Assembly: GCA_023144145.1 (NCBI GenBank)
Contig: JAGLGG010000264.1
Location: forward strand, 1-22,782
Source of the DNA: Anaerolineales bacterium
GTDB lineage: Bacteria; Chloroflexota; Anaerolineae; Anaerolineales; E44-bin32
Direction of reading: 5' to 3'
Length of the DNA stretch: 22,782 nt
Under the pieces are notes generated by a model. The model saw only the letters and a program-made list of their open reading frames with translations, ran no database searches and was not told the DNA's origin. Shown piece after piece: positions 1 to 6,321 of this stretch; position 1 is the first letter of the stretch, and the number at the start of each line of letters is the position of its first letter. Both the position numbers and the translations under genes were made by a program.

Positions 1-36
1 GAAAATTGGGTCTGTATTAAGCATCATGACTCATCG

Positions 37-1179
37 CTAAAATGCTTGGTCGATATCCTCCAATAAGTCGTCGATATTTTCAATACCAACGGAAAGTCGA
101 ACGAGAGCAGAGTCTACTTCAAGAGCTGATTGCGCAGTTGAGGCGTGGGTCATAAGTGCAGGGACCTCAACCAGAGATTCAACGCCGCCCAATGATTCGG
201 CCAAAAGAAAAACCTTGGTACTTTCTGCAAATGATTTGGCAGATTCACGACCTCCTTTTAAGGTGAAAGAAATCATTCCGCCGCCGTTTTTCATTTGTTT
301 ATGTGCCAAACTAAATTGTGGATGAGAGCGGAGGAAAGGATAATAAACTTGCTCTACCTCGGGACGTTCTTGTAGATATTTAGCAATTACCAACGCATTT
401 TCAGCATGACGCGTCATACGAAGGGCAAGTGTTCTCAAGCCACGTAATGACAGGAAACAATCGAGCGGGCCAGGAACAGCTCCAACAGCATTTTGAATGA
501 ATCCAAATTGCTCTGCCAGATCAGAATCTTGGATGACCACTGCTCCGCCTATTAGATCCGAGTGGCCTCCAATATATTTCGTGGTGGAATGAACAACAAT
601 GTCCGCGCCTAATAAAAGTGGTTGTTGAAGGTAGGGCGTTGCAAAAGTGTTATCCACAGCAATAAGTGGCGTACTGCTGCGTATTTTTGTGTTTTCTGCA
701 ATCTCGGTAATATCACAAAGTGATAGATGTGGATTGGTGGGGGATTCGAGCCACACCAAAGTGGTGTTTTCCTGGATTTGTTCTAGGAATATGGCAGTGT
801 CAGTTGCGGGAGTATAGCTAAAGCTGATTCCGTACTGTTTATAAATCTTGTCGAACATTCGGAATGTACCACCATACAAATCGTTTACGGCCAAAACATG
901 ATCTCCAGGCTTAAGCAACTTGAGCACTGCATCGATCGCTGCCATGCCAGATCCAAAAGCATAAGCGCTGGTACCAGCCTCAAGCAAGGCGAGCGCCTTC
1001 TCTAAAGCGCTGCGTGTTGGATTCTGCGTTCGCGCATATTCAAATCCCTTATGTTTGCTAATTTGATCTTGCACGTACGTGCTGGTTTGATAGATCGGGG
1101 TAACGACTGCACCTGTGGAAGGGTCAGGGTCCAGCCCAGCATGAACGACAAGAGTTTCAAATTTGGGCGAATTTTTCAT
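37..1179 (-). CDS. Cystathionine gamma-synthase/lyase-type PLP enzyme
   Basis: A 380-residue fold-type I PLP enzyme of the Cys/Met metabolism family, which interconverts cysteine, cystathionine, homocysteine and methionine precursors in the cytoplasm. The family signature is complete: YARTQNPTR near residue 48, the GSGMAA cofactor-phosphate loop near 76, the PLP-ring Asp in VDNTFATP (about 176), the Schiff-base Lys at 201 in HSTTKYIGGHSD, and SLGGVESL near 330. Length is normal for the family. The ATG start is supported by an AAAGGAGG Shine-Dalgarno just upstream, at about 1185-1193. The sequence does not by itself separate synthase (metB) from gamma-lyase (mccB), so no symbol is given. The gene is divergent from 1267, and the two share an 87-bp spacer. 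Confidence 0.93.
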   Translation of the reverse strand: MKNSPKFETLVVHAGLDPDPSTGAVVTPIYQTSTYVQDQISKHKGFEYARTQNPTRSALEKALALLEAGTSAYAFGSGMAAIDAVLKLLKPGDHVLAVNDLYGGTFRMFDKIYKQYGISFSYTPATDTAIFLEQIQENTTLVWLESPTNPHLSLCDITEIAENTKIRSSTPLIAVDNTFATPYLQQPLLLGADIVVHSTTKYIGGHSDLIGGAVVIQDSDLAEQFGFIQNAVGAVPGPLDCFLSLRGLRTLALRMTRHAENALVIAKYLQERPEVEQVYYPFLRSHPQFSLAHKQMKNGGGMISFTLKGGRESAKSFAESTKVFLLAESLGGVESLVEVPALMTHASTAQSALEVDSALVRLSVGIENIDDLLEDIDQAF

Positions 1180-1249
1180 AATCGCCTCCTTTGGATCATT
1201 CTAAGGTTAAGTAGAGGGAAGGGTCAATGCGAAAAAATATTTGAAGGTA

Positions 1250-1255
1250 TATAAT
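1250..1255 (+). promoter_or_regulatory. -10 box of a probable leaderless promoter
   Basis: A perfect TATAAT ends 11 nt before the ATG at 1267. Initiation about 7 nt downstream would start the transcript within roughly 5 nt of the start codon, and no Shine-Dalgarno precedes that ATG. Both facts point to a leaderless or near-leaderless mRNA. No convincing -35 element was found at the expected distance, so confidence is moderate. Confidence 0.5.
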
Positions 1256-1266
1256 TCACGCCCTAT

Positions 1267-1632
1267 ATGGAAATAGAATTTGTAGATCCAGATGAGATCC
1301 CTCTGGAACCAGAGCAAGTTCGCTTTCAAGGGGTTGAGGCAGAGCCATTCACCGATAATCGCAGAATTCGTCTGACGATTAACATCACGCCATTCACACA
1401 ACCTCCTGATATTGAAATTGTAGCTACCAATCCGATGGGCGTAAAGGTGGCTGAAACGACCATCATTGGCGCACCCAACAAACAAATGACCTTGACGTTA
1501 CATTTACGGGGAGATGTTTCGGAGGGGAAGTACAGGTTTCATTTTTCGTTGTTGTATCAGGAAATTGGGATTGTTGATCGGACTGAAATTGAGTTGCACC
1601 TGGCAGGTTCTGAGGATAGCTCACAGCAATAG
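1267..1632 (+). CDS. Small beta-rich protein of unknown function
   Basis: A 121-residue acidic protein with no signal peptide or membrane segment. It alternates short hydrophobic stretches with charged and Pro/Gly turns (for example RLTINITPF near 35-43, KYRFHFSLLY near 88-97). This suggests an all-beta, immunoglobulin-like sandwich, which is an inference from pattern only. I do not recognise the family. There is no Shine-Dalgarno; the ATG lies just after a TATAAT box, so leaderless translation is likely. The stop codon is 9 nt before the large regulator gene at 1642, so the two are almost certainly co-transcribed. It may be an accessory or signal-binding partner of that regulator. Confidence 0.75.
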   Translation: MEIEFVDPDEIPLEPEQVRFQGVEAEPFTDNRRIRLTINITPFTQPPDIEIVATNPMGVKVAETTIIGAPNKQMTLTLHLRGDVSEGKYRFHFSLLYQEIGIVDRTEIELHLAGSEDSSQQ

Positions 1633-1641
1633 GCTAATTCG

Positions 1642-4600
1642 ATGAAAATCGACTCGATTATTCGACATGCAATAACTCCTCCTGCTTTTGATCGCACCAA
1701 GCTTCACCGCGAACGCTTGGTGGATTCAATCCATGCCAACGTGCCAAGAAAGTTAATTGCAATTGCCTCTCCCCCCGGTTATGGCAAAACCATTCTGCTG
1801 GCTGATTTCAGTGAGAATACTGAATTACCGGTGTGTTGGGTTCGATTGACAGATGCAGATCGTGATGTAATGCGTTTGGCAACGGTGCTGGCCGCATCAT
1901 TGCAAAAGAGATTCAGGCGCTTGCGGGGGGAACCAAATCTGGAAAGTTTATCCGGAGCTTCCCCGGAGGCGCTCGCAAGAGCCTTTGCGACAATTATAGA
2001 TGAAAGGGTTTCCGAGACCTTCGTCATTGTGTTGGATGATGTTCATCTGATCAATCGCTCAAAACCGGTTCTTCAATTTTTGGACGCCTGGCTCGAAGTG
2101 CAACCTGAGCAAGTGACACTCATCGCAGCCGGTCGCGAAGTGTTGGAAGTCTCGCTAGCTAAATTAATGGCGGATGGAGATCTGGCTGGTTTGGGACCCC
2201 ATGATCTTGCACTAACTCGCGAGGAACTCTCTCTGCTCGCCCGACGGCAGTTGGGCATTGAGCTGGATGATAGGGAAGCTGAGCGCTTGTTGGAAGAGAC
2301 CCGTGGTTGGGTCACTGGCGTTCTACTGTCGGGGATGCTTTCACGAAATGTGATGAGTGCCTTGGCACATACCGCAGGACCGATGGTTTATGAATATCTA
2401 GCTTCGGTTGTGTTGAACCGGCAGCCGGATGAAATCCGGCGCTTCATGCTTGATTCTGCTGTGTTACCGATAATGACGGCTGAATCATGCGATTATGTAT
2501 TGCAAAAGGATGACAGTCAGAAATTCCTTACCAGGCTTGTGCGAGAGGGGTATTTCGTTACTGCAAGCGGCGATAGCCCAAGAATGTATGAGTATCACCC
2601 TCAGTTCCGGGATTTCCTTTTAGAAATTTATAACGACATCGATCTGAACAATCTCAAAGAGCTGAGGATGAGGGCTGCTAATTATTTCTCAGAAACCGGG
2701 GCTGCTGAATACTCTGTTGATTTGTATTTTGAAGCTGGTGCATTTCAGCAAGCTGCAAAGCTCGCTGATAGAGAAGCGGCAACCATGTTCCGCAGTGGCC
2801 GGATACAAACGCTCACGGATTGGTCGGAAAAGATCGAAGATCCTGACGTTCAGGCTCCCAGAGTGTTCCTACACTTGGCTCAAGCCCATACCGACAGAGG
2901 CGACTCAGATTCAGCCCTTCAAGCCTTGGATAAAGCCAAAGAGATGTTGAGGACTGAATCGGCCAAGAGCTTAAGAACAGAAATTGAATGCCAGTATGGA
3001 TTGATCGCATTCAGTCAAGAGGATTTTGAGGAACTGATGCGTGCGTCACGTCGAGCCGAAAAGGCGTTGCCGAAGAGGGCGAGTCGAAATACGAGGGGTT
3101 TGTCTTTGAGAGTCAAAGCATTGGCCCATGGTTACTACAAACGGGATTATGAGAAGGCCGAAAAATTTGCCAGTGAAGCTGTAGAAGTGCTTGATGAAGC
3201 AGACGATAACTATCGGTTGGCTATGGCACTTATCGACCTTTCTAACTATCAGAGTATTCTAGGGAATGCAATTAATGCGTTCGCTACAACGACAAGAGCG
3301 CATAAAATATTAGAGAATATTGGGGCACCCCTCCCTCTGGCGACTTCTTTCAATAACCTCGCATTTGAATCCCATCTGCAAGGAAGATTTGAAGATGCCC
3401 TTAATCTGTATAACCAAGGAATAAAGTATGCCCGGCAAGCAGCTAGTTTGAAAAGAGAGACGAATATACTTTTCGGACAGGCCGATCTTTTCAACGATTT
3501 GGGTTTACCTCTTCAATCCGCAGAGCTTTACGGTCAGGGCTTACGCTTGGCGACTCAATTGGATGATCGACGCTTGATCCGTTACGGATGTATCCAAACC
3601 AACGTGCTCCACCGCCGGAGGGGAAGCGGAGACCTGCCGCACCAGTGGTTGAAACGTGCGATGGCTGTAGGAGAGAGTGAGATTGATAATCCCGAGATCC
3701 GAATGAACATGGCTGCATTGGAGATCGGGGTCTCAACAGATCGAGCGATTGAGCAACTGGAAAGTCTCAATGAAGATCCCAAAGTCCGGCTGGATGCGAT
3801 TCAGAGAACCCATGTGCTATTTTTTCTGGCGAGAGCCTATTTTATTAATGATGATCCAGAAAAATCACATCGGACTTTAGAGCAGCTGATGTCGTGGGCT
3901 GGAGGAAATGGCACCGAGCAAATTGTCGCCGCGGAGCTAACTGCGGATGATTCGTTCCGTGAGTTTTGCCGGATGCATATGCTCGGAAGTCCGGTGATGT
4001 CGATCATCATTCATCGCATGGATACATTACGGGGTCTGGCTCAGGTATATCAAGACACCGGAGAAGAAGCAGCCGTTGCCCCACGTCTTGTATTTACAGC
4101 TTTGGGCGAGTTTACTATGTCGCATGGATCTGATCGTCTCCCAGATCTGAAACCATTGGCACGTGAAGTGCTTATATACCTGGTTGATAACGGCAGAGTG
4201 GATCGTGACATTTTGTTGGAAACCTTTTGGCCTCAGTATCCTCCCGGTCGGCAAGTCTCAAACCTCTATACCGCCATCTACAGCCTTCGCCGTGCACTGG
4301 GTAAGGATTCGGTTATGCTCGATGGTTCAGTCTACAGTATCGACCCGGATTTAAACGTTGAATACGATGTCGCTCGCTTTGAGCGAGCAGTTTCTGTGGC
4401 GGAAGGGCTGCCTCCGGGGGATCCACGCCGTTTCTTTGCCATAACCGAAGCGATAAACTCATATGGTGGCGAATTTCTAACAGAATTTACAACAGAGTGG
4501 GTTGTGGAACGAAGGAGGGGGCTGGGGTTTAGTTTCTTGGAACTGTTGACCACACACGCTGAAGAGGCTTTGGTTAGAAATCAGCCTCTACGTGCATTGG

Positions 4601-4797
4601 GTAGTTTGCGGCGCGCATTGGCGCTAGATCCATATCGTGATGACATCAACCTGCGGTACTTAGAGACACTAGGTTTACTTGAAAGACGAAGCGAAATCGT
4701 GGCTCATTATCAACAGTATGTGCAGCTTCTTTCAAATGAGTTGGGACTCGATCCCCCGGAATCGGTTCGCGTGCTTTACTCGCGTTTAATCGGATAA
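1642..4797 (+). CDS. MalT-like ATPase/TPR transcriptional activator with C-terminal SARP (BTAD) domain
   Basis: A 1051-residue soluble regulator. The N-terminal part is a STAND/AAA NTPase: Walker A PPGYGKT at about residues 44-50 and Walker B VIVLDD ending near 133. A long helical-repeat (TPR-like) region follows, from about 340 to 790, where inducers or partner proteins usually bind. From about 816 there is an OmpR-type winged helix (FTALGEFTMS, then REVLIYLVDNG, then the recognition region VSNLYTAIYSLRRALG). The bacterial transcriptional activator domain (BTAD) starts near 908 and runs to the C-terminus. MalT itself ends in a LuxR helix-turn-helix; the SARP end here is a known architecture in Chloroflexota and actinobacteria. 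The gene lacks a Shine-Dalgarno and sits 9 nt after the 1267 gene, which suggests coupled translation. Its target is unknown. The downstream leader and the 5273/5563 pair are obvious candidates. Confidence 0.9.
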   Translation: MKIDSIIRHAITPPAFDRTKLHRERLVDSIHANVPRKLIAIASPPGYGKTILLADFSENTELPVCWVRLTDADRDVMRLATVLAASLQKRFRRLRGEPNLESLSGASPEALARAFATIIDERVSETFVIVLDDVHLINRSKPVLQFLDAWLEVQPEQVTLIAAGREVLEVSLAKLMADGDLAGLGPHDLALTREELSLLARRQLGIELDDREAERLLEETRGWVTGVLLSGMLSRNVMSALAHTAGPMVYEYLASVVLNRQPDEIRRFMLDSAVLPIMTAESCDYVLQKDDSQKFLTRLVREGYFVTASGDSPRMYEYHPQFRDFLLEIYNDIDLNNLKELRMRAANYFSETGAAEYSVDLYFEAGAFQQAAKLADREAATMFRSGRIQTLTDWSEKIEDPDVQAPRVFLHLAQAHTDRGDSDSALQALDKAKEMLRTESAKSLRTEIECQYGLIAFSQEDFEELMRASRRAEKALPKRASRNTRGLSLRVKALAHGYYKRDYEKAEKFASEAVEVLDEADDNYRLAMALIDLSNYQSILGNAINAFATTTRAHKILENIGAPLPLATSFNNLAFESHLQGRFEDALNLYNQGIKYARQAASLKRETNILFGQADLFNDLGLPLQSAELYGQGLRLATQLDDRRLIRYGCIQTNVLHRRRGSGDLPHQWLKRAMAVGESEIDNPEIRMNMAALEIGVSTDRAIEQLESLNEDPKVRLDAIQRTHVLFFLARAYFINDDPEKSHRTLEQLMSWAGGNGTEQIVAAELTADDSFREFCRMHMLGSPVMSIIIHRMDTLRGLAQVYQDTGEEAAVAPRLVFTALGEFTMSHGSDRLPDLKPLAREVLIYLVDNGRVDRDILLETFWPQYPPGRQVSNLYTAIYSLRRALGKDSVMLDGSVYSIDPDLNVEYDVARFERAVSVAEGLPPGDPRRFFAITEAINSYGGEFLTEFTTEWVVERRRGLGFSFLELLTTHAEEALVRNQPLRALGSLRRALALDPYRDDINLRYLETLGLLERRSEIVAHYQQYVQLLSNELGLDPPESVRVLYSRLIG

Positions 4798-4858
4798 CTC
4801 ACATAGTTATAAAGTTTTCAGTACAATTTGGAACAAATCCCTCTTTTTGTCCATTCGA

Positions 4859-4891
4859 CCTCAACCAATCCTCAACCATAATTAGCATAAC
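4859..4891 (+). promoter_or_regulatory. Candidate SARP operator: 11-bp-spaced direct repeat before a -10-like box
   Basis: CCTCAACC occurs at 4859-4866 and again at 4870-4877, an exact 11-bp period. An 8-bp gap then leads to CATAAC at 4886-4891. Streptomyces SARPs such as ActII-ORF4 bind heptamer direct repeats at 11-bp spacing, with the last repeat about 8 bp from the -10 box, so the geometry fits. It lies just downstream of the SARP gene. This is pattern-matching only; the -10-like box is weak and the region is AT-rich. Confidence 0.35.
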
Positions 4892-4972
4892 TTAATCAAG
4901 TCAACAATTGATTTCTACCAATTTATGGTGTGATCCTGGAGAAAAAGGCTCAAATAGTATCAAAGAGAGTGA

Positions 4973-5028
4973 TATAATGTCAAATGCATCGGAAAAGTAA
5001 CATTATGTAAATAGGACCTAAGTCCTAT
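4973..5028 (+). promoter_or_regulatory. TATAAT box and downstream dyad in the 4798-5272 leader region
   Basis: TATAAT at 4973-4978 is a good -10 box, though no clear -35 stands before it. Downstream, ATAGGAC (5011-5017) and GTCCTAT (5022-5028) form a 7-bp inverted repeat with loop CTAA. Between them, 5000-5011 carries ACATTATGTAAA, a 12-mer that recurs inside the palindrome before another promoter at 9461-9472. The rest of the 475-bp gap between the regulator and the 5273 gene holds the candidate operator (4859), the short ORF (5123) and the hairpin (5210). I see nothing else in it. Confidence 0.4.
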
Positions 5029-5122
5029 ATGCATGATTGCACATTGTTTCATAACGTTTAGTTTGAGTTGAGGCGTTAGTTGTAAGCTAGGCTTGAGTGG
5101 AAACAAATGACAGGAGGTTGCC

Positions 5123-5170
5123 ATGACGAAGGCACGCTGCCCTCGCGATTTTGGTCTATCCGGCGGATAA
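5123..5170 (+). CDS. 15-codon leader ORF with strong ribosome-binding site
   Basis: ATG at 5123 is preceded by a perfect AGGAGG (5112-5117) at 5-nt spacing, the strongest Shine-Dalgarno of this region. The frame encodes MTKARCPRDFGLSGG and stops at TAA 5168-5170. There is no run of one amino acid as in classical amino-acid attenuators. The stop sits in a small hairpin, TATCC (5157-5161) with GGATA (5165-5169). The ORF lies 102 nt before the 5273 gene, with a terminator-like hairpin between them. Part of it is complementary to that hairpin: 5126-5134 with 5234-5242, nine bases. It may be a leader peptide controlling the downstream pair, or a genuine micropeptide. Translation is inferred from the ribosome-binding site only. 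Confidence 0.45.
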   Translation: MTKARCPRDFGLSGG

Positions 5171-5209
5171 GCTAAAACGCAAACGAAATTTAAAAAAAAG
5201 CAAAGATTA

Positions 5210-5245
5210 AAGGCAGCGGGCCAGTCGGCCTCCTGCCTTCGTTTT
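5210..5245 (+). terminator. Terminator-like hairpin in leader (possible attenuator)
   Basis: AAGGCAG (5210-5216) pairs with CTGCCTT (5233-5239), and the inner GGCC (5219-5222) pairs with GGCC (5227-5230) around loop AGTC. The stem is followed by CGTTTT. The tract of four T is short, so termination could be partial. The 3' arm extended to 5242 is also perfectly complementary to 5126-5134 inside the leader ORF, and the 5' arm GGCAGCG (5212-5218) is complementary to 5135-5141. Mutually exclusive folds are therefore possible. Confidence 0.45.
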
Positions 5246-5272
5246 AATATCTGAAAGTAACTGGAGGTAACA

Positions 5273-5566
5273 ATGTCAATGCTAACGCTCAACCAACTGG
5301 TAGCCCGCTCAATCGTGGACCCCGCCATCGTTCAGGCTTTTTCAGCTGGACGGATCGCAGATGTACTTTCTGACCTAGAATTTTCGCCAGAAGTGCGCAC
5401 CCAATTGTCATCTCTGAACGCTGAGACATGGACCGAGTACGCAGTTCTCGCATACAGAACCGTAAAAGCCGCACAGCCCGTCCAGACTCGAATCGAGCTG
5501 CCATCGCCTGCGGAAGGTCTAATTCGCCGTGACGAAGATCAAATTGGTAAAGAGCAGGTTGCATGA
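5273..5566 (+). CDS. 97-aa protein of unknown function, coupled to a pseudo-M78 protein
   Basis: The ATG at 5273 follows GGAGG (5263-5267). The protein is soluble and probably mostly helical in residues 1-68, with a polar, charged tail from about 70 to 97. The N-terminal half (LNQLVARSIVDP, then FSAGRIADVL, then FSPEVRTQL) has the spacing of the small Os1348/nitrile-hydratase-leader-like proteins common in Chloroflexota. Some of those are thought to be peptide precursors. That resemblance is weak and is my inference. The stop codon overlaps the next start in an ATGA, so the two proteins are made together and may bind each other. No helix-turn-helix is evident, unlike the usual partner of ImmA/IrrE proteins. 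Confidence 0.7.
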   Translation: MSMLTLNQLVARSIVDPAIVQAFSAGRIADVLSDLEFSPEVRTQLSSLNAETWTEYAVLAYRTVKAAQPVQTRIELPSPAEGLIRRDEDQIGKEQVA

Positions 5567-6069
5567 TTTCAGTCACTCGTGAAGAGCGTGAGTGGTTCCT
5601 TCGGAACATCGCGCAAGGGCTGGTAGATTACATGGGTGTTGTTGAACCACCCGTGCCTGTCGAAGAAATGCTTCGGCATCCTCCCACAGTGTATAACTAC
5701 GATTTTGGTGTGGTTGATATGTATTCCAATTTGTGGGATGCAACATTCGCACGCCCTCCAAGTCGTCGTGGAAGTATTTTTGTTCGAATTAATTTACCCC
5801 CAGATCAGCGCCGGTATGCCCTCGCTCGTGAAACGCTTAGTGCCCTGATTACCAGCAAACATGGTCGGGAAATGGGTCTTGCTGAATTGTTTATGGATAC
5901 GCTTCAGGAATCTGGCGAACATTTTGCAAGGCACTTGCTTGCTCCGCAACCCATGGTTGAAGTATTCCGGAACCGCGAAGATGAGGATCGAGAATTAGCG
6001 GATACTTTTGAACTTCCAGAACAAGTAGCAATCGAGCGCAAACAAGATTCAGATAGCTCATTTCGATAG
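5563..6069 (+). CDS. ImmA/IrrE-fold (M78-like) protein lacking the zinc-protease motif
   Basis: A 168-residue protein that follows the ImmA/IrrE pattern along its length: PPVPVEEML near 29-37, a strand IFVRINLPPDQRRYALARE at 72-90, FARHLLAPQPMV at 121-132, and LADTFELPEQVAIERKQ at about 145-161. Active members have HExxH right after the RFTLA segment and cleave a repressor partner. Here that position reads RETLS (89-93), so both His ligands are missing while the Glu remains. Proteolysis by the usual mechanism is therefore unlikely, and a binding or sensing role is more plausible. It starts within the stop of the 97-aa gene (ATGA) and ends about 100 nt before a strong terminator. The last residues are charged and disordered-looking. 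The family call is by motif order and spacing, not by a database search. Confidence 0.75.
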   Translation: MISVTREEREWFLRNIAQGLVDYMGVVEPPVPVEEMLRHPPTVYNYDFGVVDMYSNLWDATFARPPSRRGSIFVRINLPPDQRRYALARETLSALITSKHGREMGLAELFMDTLQESGEHFARHLLAPQPMVEVFRNREDEDRELADTFELPEQVAIERKQDSDSSFR

Positions 6070-6165
6070 GGAATGGACATGGAATATCATGGGCTGATCA
6101 ACGGATCGGTAGGTCCTAGTTAGTATCGCCTTCAACAACCTCCAGAAATTAAGATAAGAAAGTTC

Positions 6166-6199
6166 AATTGCCAATCGCCAATCGATTGGCAATTTTCTT
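6166..6199 (+). terminator. Intrinsic terminator after the 5563 gene
   Basis: AATTGCCAATCG (6166-6177) pairs over 12 bp with CGATTGGCAATT (6183-6194) around a 5-nt loop, followed by TTCTT within a T-rich stretch (6193-6199). It closes the 5273-5563 transcription unit. Confidence 0.85.
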
Positions 6200-6232
6200 G
6201 CATGATTATGCGTAGTAGCTTTGTGGCATAAA

Positions 6233-6285
6233 ATTTGTGCCTGATTAATGGAGCGAAAGCACAAATAAGGACCAAGAAGTATAAT
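6233..6285 (+). promoter_or_regulatory. Inverted repeat and -10 box before the propeller gene
   Basis: ATTTGTGC (6233-6240) and GCACAAAT (6259-6266) form an 8-bp inverted repeat with an 18-nt spacer. TATAAT follows at 6280-6285. The right arm covers the place where a -35 box would be (6257-6262), and that hexamer is poor. This suits an activator-dependent or repressed promoter. The start codon is 36 nt downstream of the -10 box. Confidence 0.45.
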
Positions 6286-6321
6286 CCCAGCGTTGTTCTT
6301 GCATTCAGGGATAGGTAAAAA

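Noticed and set aside
1..36. Hairpin AAGCAT/ATGCTT at the 3' end of the transsulfuration gene
   Set aside because: It is short with a long loop, lies partly in the coding region, and has no clear T tract on the minus strand.
4794..4810. Terminator after the SARP gene (ATAACT/AGTTAT)
   Set aside because: The stem is a 6-bp, AT-rich one without a proper T tract.
4960..5328. 122-codon minus-strand frame across the leader
   Set aside because: It overlaps the 5273 start and the leader hairpin, has no Shine-Dalgarno and has low-complexity, non-protein-like composition.
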